From NCBI RefSeq assembly GCF_019247635.1, contig NZ_JAFBAR010000101.1, positions 1-56,389 of the forward strand: DNA of 56,389 nt. The letters are read 5' to 3'. Made by a program: the position numbers and the translations under genes. The stretch's first letter is position 1. Every line of letters begins with the position of its first letter. Shown piece by piece: positions 52,191 through 56,389 of the stretch. Source of the stretch: Mycobacterium sp. GTDB taxonomy: Bacteria > Actinomycetota > Actinomycetes > Mycobacteriales > Mycobacteriaceae. The notes beneath the pieces are model-generated. The model was given only the letters and a program-made list of their open reading frames with translations, was not told the origin of the DNA and did not search any database.

Positions 52191-55100
52191 ATGAAGCGCT
52201 GGGCGGCAATCTCGTGCCCGCTGTCCGGCCTGAACATGGCCGCCGCCAGTTGTTCCGTCATCGCGGGATATGGGCTCGCCGCGGCGCTGGTGGTCACCTC
52301 GTGGGTGTTCGGGTGGCACGGGGTCTACGCGCCGGGGCGGGTCGATCAGCTGATCTCGGTGCTGTGCCTGGGCTTCGCCGCGGCGTGCGCCGGCAGGGCG
52401 ACATGGTTCGCGGCCGGGCGCCGCAGACTCGGATGGCTGGCGCTGACAACGGCCCTATTGGGGTGGGCGGTCGGGGAGGTCATCTGGGCGCTCTACGACG
52501 TGCGCCCGGACGTTGACCACGCCGCCCACCCGGCGGCGGCGGAGGTTGTGCTGCTGTTGTACCCCTTCGGCGCCATCACGTCGTTGCTGCTGCTGGCCGA
52601 GCGCACGCACCGCAGCCGATGGCAACTGGCGCTGGACGGCGTCATCGTGGCGAGTTCGCTGTTCGTGGCGTCGTGGGTATTCATCCTCAGCAAATTGGTC
52701 CGCGAAGGCAATACCGGGCAGCTTGCAACGCTGATTCACGTTTTCACCGATGTCGTCGTCATCACGACGGCGATCCTGACCCTGTCGCGGGCCCGTCCGG
52801 GCGGACGGCGCAGCCTGAAGCTGTTAGCCGGCGGGATTGGGACGATCGGTGGTGCCGACATCGTGGTCGTGTTCCACGCCGGGGTCGGTAGCCTGCACAC
52901 CGGCGACCTGCTGGACCTGGCCCGGGTGGCCGGGCTGGGAATGCTGGCACTGGCGGCGCTGGCCAGCGTCAAAGAACCCCCGGCAGCGCCGCCGGCCGCC
53001 ATCACGTCGCGCGCGCGGCTGTGGCTGCCGTACCTGCCGTTGCTGCTGGCCGCCGGCGTCGAACTTGGCCACACGCTACGCCAGATGGAGCACGAACCGA
53101 TGCCCGCCGCGCTCGGCATCCTGGTGGCCGCGGTGCTCGCCCGGCAACTCGTGGTCCTCATCGAAAACCAGGGCCTGTTATCCGAAGTCGCGCGGGAAGC
53201 GTTCCGGGACAGCCTGACCGGGCTCGCCAACCGGCCGCACTTCCTGCAGCGGCTGGAGCAGGCCGTGGCCCATCGCAGTCCGGAGGCCGAACCGATCGCG
53301 GTCATGTGCGTCGACCTGGACAACTTCAAGTCCGTCAACGACGCGCTGGGTCACCCGGCCGGCGACGAGCTTCTTGTCCGGGTCGCCGGCCGGATCACGG
53401 CCGCGCTGGGTGAAACGGGAACCGCGGCACGGCTGGGCGGGGACGAGTTCGCGGTGCTCATCGAGGGTCCCGTCGAGGAATCTCAAGCGGCGGCGCAGCG
53501 CGTCCTCGACTCCTTCACCGCGGCGATCGTGATCGACGGTGTGCCGTTGGCCGTGCGTCCCAGTATCGGATTCACGGTGGCCACTGCGGGATCGAATTAC
53601 ACCGTCGAAGACCTGCTCCAGCACGCCGACCTGGCTATGTACGCCGCCAAACGCGAAGGCGGCCAATGCATCCGCAGCTTTGTACCCGACCTGCCACTGC
53701 CCTATGCATTGCCGCAGCTCACCGAATCGGCGATATCCGTCATCAAAGCCGCGTCTGCGCCGCAGGGCGCGTCGCCGGCCGGCGCCGAGGACAAACGGCG
53801 ACCGCGGGCGCTGCGGGCGTTCGCCGACGCCGCCCCGACGACACGCGACCATCCGGCCGATGCGCCCCCCGCGATTCAGTGGCCGCCGTTGTCGGTCCGA
53901 ATCGGCATGGCGGTGTTCGCCGTCGGCCTGATTGTGTTCACCGCGTCGAGCATGCTGAGCCGGCATTCCGGCAACAATGTGTTCTGCGTGGATATCTTGT
54001 ATCCAGCCCTGAACTTGTCGGCTGCCGCCCTGATCGCCGGTCGCGCGTACCGCATCAGGGCGGATCGCCCGGCGTGGAGCCTGATCGCTGCCGGTATGGC
54101 GTCTTCGGCTATCGGCGATGTCATCTACGCCGCGTCGGTGCCCGACGGCCAGTCGCCGTCCGCGGCCGATCCCGCCTATTTGGCGTTCTATCCGTTGGCC
54201 TACGCGGGGTTGTTGTTGCTGATGCGCGCACGCCTGAAGCGGGTTCCGGTTCCGCTGCGGCTCGACTCGCTTGTCTGCGGGTTGGCGATGGCCGCCGTGG
54301 CCGCGGCTCTCGCGGCGGGGCCGATCCACACCGCCGCGACCCGCACCCCGGCAACCGTGTTGGTAGGTGTGGTCTACCCGCTGGGCGATCTGGTCCTGTT
54401 GGCTCTGGCCGCCGGCATGCTGCCGATCCTCGGCTGGCGCAACGAGTCCCGCTGGGGTCTGCTGTCGGCCGGGTTCATTCTGTTCGCGGCGGCCGACACC
54501 GCGTATCTGTTCGAGACGTCCGCGGGCACCTACCGGGTCGGCACATTGCTCGACGCGTGCTGGCCCGCGGCGTCCTTGCTGGTGGCGATAGCCAGCTGGG
54601 CACCGTGGTCGTCGGCGGCACCCCTGCCCAGACGCGGACTCGGCTCCTACACCGCGCCGGTGGCGTGCACCGTGGTGGCGCTGGCCGTCACGGTGCTGGG
54701 CCCCAACTCACGGCTCGCGGCGTCGCTGGCCGCGCTGAGCCTGATCGCAGTTGCCGCGCGGTTTTCCGTGACCTTCCGAGACGTGAGTCTGCTGGCCGAA
54801 AGGCACAACCACGCCATGACCGACGACTTGACCGCGCTGCCCAATCGACGCGCGCTGGCGACGGCCCTGACGGCGGTGTGCGGCTCCAGCTCGCCGGGTG
54901 CGTTGTTACGGGTCGGCCTGCCCGCGCGCAGGTCATTGCTGTTGGTGAAACTCCATGAGTTCCAAGAGATCAACGATTCGGTGGGGCAGCGCTTCGGTGA
55001 TGAGCTGTTGAGCCACATCGCAAAGCGACTCGCGAGCATCGTGCGTCGGGACGATCTGCTCGCCCGCGTGGGTGACGACCAATTCGCGATCTTGTTGGCC

Positions 55101-56153
55101 GAGGGTTCCGACCTGATCGCCGCGCGTGCCCAGGCGGGTCGGCTGCTCGAGGCGATGGCCGAACCGTTCGCGCTGGACCCGATGACCGTGCAGGTCGATG
55201 CCCGCATCGCCATCGCGCTCTACCCCGACCACTGTGACCATCCTCAGGAGTTGCTGTCCCGTGCCGAGACGGCGATTCCCCACGCCATCTCCGCCAAAAG
55301 CAAGATCGCCGTATACGACTCGGCCTATGAGCTGTACCGGGACAACGACCCCCACCTCATCGAGGAGTTGCGCGCGGCGTTGCTGGGCGACGAGCTGAGC
55401 TGTCACTACCAGCCCAAGATCAACGCGCGCGACGATAGCGTGCACAGCGTCGAGGCGCTGCTGCGCTGGCACCATCCCAGCCGCGGGTTGCTGCTTCCCG
55501 AGGAATTCCTGCCGGCCGCCGAGCGCGCCGGACTGATGCGCATGATCGCCAACCGCACCGTCAACGTCGCCCTCGACCAGATCACGTCCTGGCGCGCGCA
55601 GGGCATCGCCACGACCGTCGCGGTTAATCTGTCCACGACTAACCTGCTCGACCTCGACCTGGTCGGCACCATCAAGGAACTGCTGCAATGCCGCGGTCTG
55701 CCCGCCGACGCCCTGATCATCGAGATCACCGAAAGCACCCTGGTCGACTCGACGCGGTCTCGGAACACGGTCGCCGCGTTGCGCCGTCTGGGTGTTCGTA
55801 TCTCGCTTGACGACTACGGCACCGGGTGGTCGTCGCTGGCGCGCCTGCAGGACGTCTCGGTCGACGAGCTGAAGCTGGACCGGATATTCGTGGCGCGGCT
55901 CGCCCAGGATCCGCGATCGGTCGCCATCGTGCGCTCCACCGTGGCGTTGGCGCACAGTCTCGGGGCCGACCTCGTCGCCGAAGGAGTCGAAGACAAGGCC
56001 ACGCTGAACGCCCTGCGGCTGTACGGCTGCACCATCACCCAGGGCTTCGTGCACAGCCCGCCGCTACCCGCCGACGACATGACGCACTGGATCACCAGCC
56101 ACGCGCCCGGTCCCGCTTCGCACAAACCTGAGCAAGCTGCGGTGACCGACTAG
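52191..56153 (+). CDS. Membrane diguanylate cyclase/phosphodiesterase with two sensor-GGDEF units and EAL
   Basis: 1320 residues in two linked halves. Half 1: about eight membrane helices (residues 20-330), then GGDEF domain with an intact GGDEF at 416-420 (RLGGDEFAVL), predicted cyclase. Half 2: about nine helices (about 565-870), then a degenerate GGDEF (GDDQF at 961-965) and an EAL domain with EALLRW at 1088, IEITEST, DDYGTGWSSL and AEGVED, predicted cyclic di-GMP phosphodiesterase. Residues 490-560 are a polar linker. M. tuberculosis Rv1354c (623 residues) is much shorter and lacks this layout. Start: ATG 52191 after GGAGCGGCT. It may form and degrade the signal in response to membrane cues. 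Confidence 0.93.
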   Translation: MKRWAAISCPLSGLNMAAASCSVIAGYGLAAALVVTSWVFGWHGVYAPGRVDQLISVLCLGFAAACAGRATWFAAGRRRLGWLALTTALLGWAVGEVIWALYDVRPDVDHAAHPAAAEVVLLLYPFGAITSLLLLAERTHRSRWQLALDGVIVASSLFVASWVFILSKLVREGNTGQLATLIHVFTDVVVITTAILTLSRARPGGRRSLKLLAGGIGTIGGADIVVVFHAGVGSLHTGDLLDLARVAGLGMLALAALASVKEPPAAPPAAITSRARLWLPYLPLLLAAGVELGHTLRQMEHEPMPAALGILVAAVLARQLVVLIENQGLLSEVAREAFRDSLTGLANRPHFLQRLEQAVAHRSPEAEPIAVMCVDLDNFKSVNDALGHPAGDELLVRVAGRITAALGETGTAARLGGDEFAVLIEGPVEESQAAAQRVLDSFTAAIVIDGVPLAVRPSIGFTVATAGSNYTVEDLLQHADLAMYAAKREGGQCIRSFVPDLPLPYALPQLTESAISVIKAASAPQGASPAGAEDKRRPRALRAFADAAPTTRDHPADAPPAIQWPPLSVRIGMAVFAVGLIVFTASSMLSRHSGNNVFCVDILYPALNLSAAALIAGRAYRIRADRPAWSLIAAGMASSAIGDVIYAASVPDGQSPSAADPAYLAFYPLAYAGLLLLMRARLKRVPVPLRLDSLVCGLAMAAVAAALAAGPIHTAATRTPATVLVGVVYPLGDLVLLALAAGMLPILGWRNESRWGLLSAGFILFAAADTAYLFETSAGTYRVGTLLDACWPAASLLVAIASWAPWSSAAPLPRRGLGSYTAPVACTVVALAVTVLGPNSRLAASLAALSLIAVAARFSVTFRDVSLLAERHNHAMTDDLTALPNRRALATALTAVCGSSSPGALLRVGLPARRSLLLVKLHEFQEINDSVGQRFGDELLSHIAKRLASIVRRDDLLARVGDDQFAILLAEGSDLIAARAQAGRLLEAMAEPFALDPMTVQVDARIAIALYPDHCDHPQELLSRAETAIPHAISAKSKIAVYDSAYELYRDNDPHLIEELRAALLGDELSCHYQPKINARDDSVHSVEALLRWHHPSRGLLLPEEFLPAAERAGLMRMIANRTVNVALDQITSWRAQGIATTVAVNLSTTNLLDLDLVGTIKELLQCRGLPADALIIEITESTLVDSTRSRNTVAALRRLGVRISLDDYGTGWSSLARLQDVSVDELKLDRIFVARLAQDPRSVAIVRSTVALAHSLGADLVAEGVEDKATLNALRLYGCTITQGFVHSPPLPADDMTHWITSHAPGPASHKPEQAAVTD

Positions 56154-56185
56154 CTCGGCGACGGCGAGCGCCGGCACGGCGCGAG

Positions 56186-56389
56186 TTAGAAGAGCTCCTT
56201 GGCCAGCAGCTCCAGCGTTGCGACCCGCGCGGGCGCGGTGGCGGCCCGGGTGCCGCGGTGAGCGGAGGCGACCGGGTGCACCATCACCTCGTCGACGCCG
56301 AACCGGTCCGCCAGCGCCGTCAGCTGTTCGGCGGCTTCGGCCGGTGAGCCGACGACGGCCCGCCGCAATGCGCCGTCCACGATGTGCTG
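56186..56389 (-). CDS. LLM-class flavin-dependent oxidoreductase, C-terminal part
   Basis: The frame is open to the right edge; only about 68 C-terminal residues are visible. VGSPAEAAEQLTALADRFGVDEVMVHP followed by ATLELLAKELF fits the end of luciferase-like monooxygenases, where the GSPAE helix starts the last barrel segment. The N-terminus is beyond the window. It converges on the cyclic di-GMP gene with 32 bp between stops. Confidence 0.75.
   Translation of the reverse strand, partial: QHIVDGALRRAVVGSPAEAAEQLTALADRFGVDEVMVHPVASAHRGTRAATAPARVATLELLAKELF

Overview
The window is a G+C-rich chromosomal segment from a mycobacterium, most likely a slow-growing non-tuberculous species. Supporting signs are a PE-family protein, F420-type oxidoreductases, mycobacterial lipoproteins (LprB/LprC type), an EmbR/PknH pair and GTG starts. 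From about 10 kb to 52 kb the gene order mirrors, in inverted orientation, the Mycobacterium tuberculosis block that I recall as Rv1287 to Rv1262c. Synteny statements rest on remembered gene order and protein sequence, not on a search.

Left flank (1-9.9 kb): accessory genes. These are a TIGR04255-family protein followed by a membrane/HTH protein cut by the window edge, a phage-like HTH protein, an orphan PE protein with a membrane tail and a small secreted cysteine-rich protein. They are followed by a deazaflavin-dependent nitroreductase-family protein, a DUF4185 secreted protein, a Nudix hydrolase, a two-RCK potassium channel, an LLM-family oxidoreductase and a VOC protein.

Metabolic core (10-26.5 kb): a sulfate activation operon on the minus strand (cysD-cysNC-Rrf2 regulator), carbonic anhydrase canA, the peptide importer oppBCDA on the plus strand, and then a minus-strand run of metallophosphoesterase, YhaN/SbcC-like ATPase, GMC oxidoreductase and alpha/beta hydrolase.

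Middle (26.6-35.4 kb): a frameshifted AraC-family pseudogene running into a SnoaL-like gene, a TetR regulator with two clear operators facing a four-helix membrane protein, a SixA-like phosphatase, lprC/lprB, a heterodimeric ABC exporter pair and a DUF732 secreted protein.

Signalling cluster (35.6-48.7 kb): the most distinctive region. Two tandem secreted C39-like peptidase homologues share a duplicated promoter block and are followed by a possible 32-codon ORF and embR. Then come two PknH-like kinases carrying a sensor domain unlike that of PknH, a double-FHA ABC exporter of the Rv1747 type, a small membrane protein and a third kinase that has the genuine PknH sensor. A plausible reading is a kinase/FHA network controlling both transcription (EmbR) and export.

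Right flank (48.1-56.4 kb): an AbmR (Rv1265)-like protein, a strong candidate for the Mcr11 small RNA, the Rv1264-type adenylyl cyclase, amidase amiB2, a HIT protein, a 1320-residue membrane GGDEF/degenerate GGDEF/EAL protein and the end of another flavin-dependent oxidoreductase. Cyclic AMP and cyclic di-GMP enzymes therefore sit within 7 kb of each other. Palindromic intergenic repeats occur at about 3.7, 13.5, 18.1, 35.4 and 49.0 kb. No rRNA, tRNA, CRISPR array or complete insertion sequence was recognised.
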